Shown piece after piece: positions 6,317 through 7,516 of a stretch of DNA of 7,516 nucleotides (the first letter of the stretch is position 1; the number at the start of each line of letters is the position of its first letter). The DNA is from Pseudomonadota bacterium. Lineage in GTDB: Bacteria > Pseudomonadota > Alphaproteobacteria > Rhizobiales > Xanthobacteraceae. Below the pieces are notes generated by a model that was not told the DNA's origin, did not search any database, and worked only from the letters and a program-made list of their open reading frames with translations. The translations under genes and the position numbers were made by a program. The stretch lies in the NCBI GenBank assembly GCA_023390695.1, contig JAEWCJ010000281.1:1-7516 (forward strand), read 5' to 3'.

Positions 6317-6323
6317 AATCATG

Positions 6324-7418
6324 TCACCTGTGAAGAGCGGTCATCGCCGGCCTGGCCGACGCTTGTCCAGGCTTGTCCTGGCAGGCTTCGAGAATTGCGT
6401 CGGCGATATCGATGAGAGGATATTGCCGCTGGACCGCGCCGCGCTCGAAGGCGACGCGCGGCATGCCGTAGATCAGAGACGAGGCTTCATCCTGGCCGAT
6501 CGTGGTGGCGCCGGCGCTCCGCAACTGCACCATGCCTTCCCAGCCGTCCTTGCCCATGCCCGTAAGAATCACGCCGACGATGTCGGGGCCGGCAATCCGC
6601 GCGGCGGAACGGAACAGCACATCCACGGATGGCCGGTGTCCGGAGACCGGGGGATCGTCGGTGAGACGGCAGACGAATTTCCCGCCGCTCTTGGCGAGTT
6701 CGAGATGCCGCGCGCCCGGCGCGATATAGACATGACCTGGCTCGATCGCGTCGCCGTGGCAGGCCTCGGTGACGCGCATCGCGCATTCATGATCCAGGCG
6801 CCGCGCAAACGACGCGGTGAAACGCTCCGGCATATGTTGCGTGATCAGGATTGGCGGACAATTCGCCGGCAGATGCATCAGCACCACCTTGAGCGCTTCC
6901 ACGCCGCCGGTCGAAGCGCCGATCGTCACGATCTTCCGCGGCGAGAACGAGCCAGGTTGCGGCTTCGGCTTCGCGGGCTTCTGCTCGATGTGGCGCGCCC
7001 GGACGCGGACCCGGGCCGCGGCCTTCACCTTGGCCTGCAATTCGCCCGCCAGCTCCGTCATCACCGTGCCGATATCCTTGGTCGGCTTGGCGATGAAATC
7101 CACGGCGCCGATCTCGAGCGCTTCCAGCGTGACCTCGGCGCCCGCTTGCGTCAGGGTCGAAATCATCACCACCGGCATCGGCCGCAGCGTCATGATCTTG
7201 CGCAGGAAAGTGACGCCGTCCATGCGCGGCATCTCGACATCGAGGGTGATGACGTCGGGATTGAGCGCCTTGATCATGTCGCGCGCCTCGATCGGATCGG
7301 CGGCGGCACCTACGACCTCGATCTCGGGGTCGGCGGACAGGCACGACGTCAACAACTGGCGCATCAGTGCGGAGTCGGCGACGATCACGACCCGGACTTT
7401 TGAGTGGCTTGCCGTCAT
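6324..7418 (-). CDS. cheB: Chemotaxis protein-glutamate methylesterase/glutamine deamidase CheB
   Basis: A 364-residue protein, numbered from the ATG at 7418, that removes methyl groups from chemoreceptor glutamates (and deamidates glutamines), opposing CheR during adaptation. The N-terminal receiver (about 8-120) has phospho-acceptor D60 (TLDVEMPRMDG), S87 and K111. Its acidic pair is atypical: Ala14-Asp15 (VIVADSALMR), where CheB normally has Asp-Asp. A basic, Pro-rich linker (about 130-160) leads to the methylesterase domain with catalytic S169 (IGASTGG), H195 (TQHMPERFT) and D291 (TGMGKDG), spaced exactly as in E. coli CheB. The GGGGA ribosome-binding site abuts the ATG at 7424 but is six bases from the ATG at 7418, so I prefer the latter. 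The stop lies just before the STAS-receiver start, consistent with an operon. CheR is not in the window. Confidence 0.97.
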   Translation of the reverse strand: MTASHSKVRVVIVADSALMRQLLTSCLSADPEIEVVGAAADPIEARDMIKALNPDVITLDVEMPRMDGVTFLRKIMTLRPMPVVMISTLTQAGAEVTLEALEIGAVDFIAKPTKDIGTVMTELAGELQAKVKAAARVRVRARHIEQKPAKPKPQPGSFSPRKIVTIGASTGGVEALKVVLMHLPANCPPILITQHMPERFTASFARRLDHECAMRVTEACHGDAIEPGHVYIAPGARHLELAKSGGKFVCRLTDDPPVSGHRPSVDVLFRSAARIAGPDIVGVILTGMGKDGWEGMVQLRSAGATTIGQDEASSLIYGMPRVAFERGAVQRQYPLIDIADAILEACQDKPGQASARPAMTALHR

Positions 7419-7424
7419 ATTCAT

Positions 7425-7516
7425 TCCCCGAACAATTCGATGTCACCGGCTGTCGGCTTGGAGGACAGGCGGGTCGCGGAATTTTTTTTCTGTGTCTTTT
7501 AAACATCTCCCAGCCC
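7425..7516 (-). other. Region upstream of cheB
   Basis: These 92 bases hold the cheB ribosome-binding site (GGGGA) and an AT-rich patch with a run of eight T on the plus strand (7482-7489), unusual for this GC-rich window. On the minus strand one frame reaches a TAA at 7501-7499 after five codons, which could be the end of an upstream gene such as cheR or another che gene, but too little is visible to say. The AT-rich patch may be promoter DNA or simply intergenic. Confidence 0.35.

Noticed and set aside
6282..7403. A 373-codon open frame on the plus strand, antisense to cheB
   Set aside because: Composition is typical of a shadow frame (His/Arg/Asp-rich) and cheB on the other strand has an intact catalytic triad.
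7451..7489. Plus-strand terminator made from CTGTC/GACAG and the T8 run
   Set aside because: The stem is only 5 bp, the T-run begins well downstream of it, and there is no plus-strand gene to terminate.

Overview
The window looks like a chemotaxis (che) gene cluster of a GC-rich alphaproteobacterium. A Bradyrhizobium/Rhodopseudomonas-like member of the Hyphomicrobiales is my best guess. That guess rests on the GC-rich codon use, the STAS gene sitting next to cheY/cheA, the many CheY-like proteins, and a Bug/TctC solute-binding protein next door. No rRNA or other phylogenetic marker is present, so the taxonomy is inference.

Layout. Positions 1-839 (minus) hold the 5' 279 codons of a periplasmic Bug/TctC-type solute-binding protein, cut by the window edge. 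Positions 840-1247 are a gene-free divergent intergenic region with a terminator-like hairpin. Positions 1248-2368 (plus) hold two genes: a CheY-like receiver with an unusual C-terminal tail, and a small protein of unknown function. Positions 7418 down to 2391 (minus) read cheB, a STAS-receiver fusion, cheA, cheY, and a small helical protein with a CheZ-like D-x-x-x-Q motif. Spacing runs from a 4-base overlap to 67 bases, so this is probably one operon whose first genes lie beyond the right edge. The plus and minus blocks converge with only 22 bases between them.

How the genes fit together. CheA (P1 His47, P4 kinase core, P5 coupling domain) should phosphorylate the stand-alone CheY, CheB and the receiver of the STAS fusion. 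CheB would demethylate chemoreceptors. The small protein after cheY, translationally coupled to it, may be a divergent CheY phosphatase. The plus-strand receiver ends in a peptide almost identical to the CheY-P-binding N-terminus of FliM and similar to the C-terminus of CheZ, so it may dock onto a phosphorylated CheY. cheW, cheR and receptor genes are not in this window.

The points most worth following up are the FliM-like tail and arginine motif on the plus-strand receiver, the possible cryptic CheZ, the STAS-receiver fusion, the Asp-to-Ala change in the CheB acidic pair, and a bulged 12-bp stem-loop spanning the cheA stop codon before cheY.
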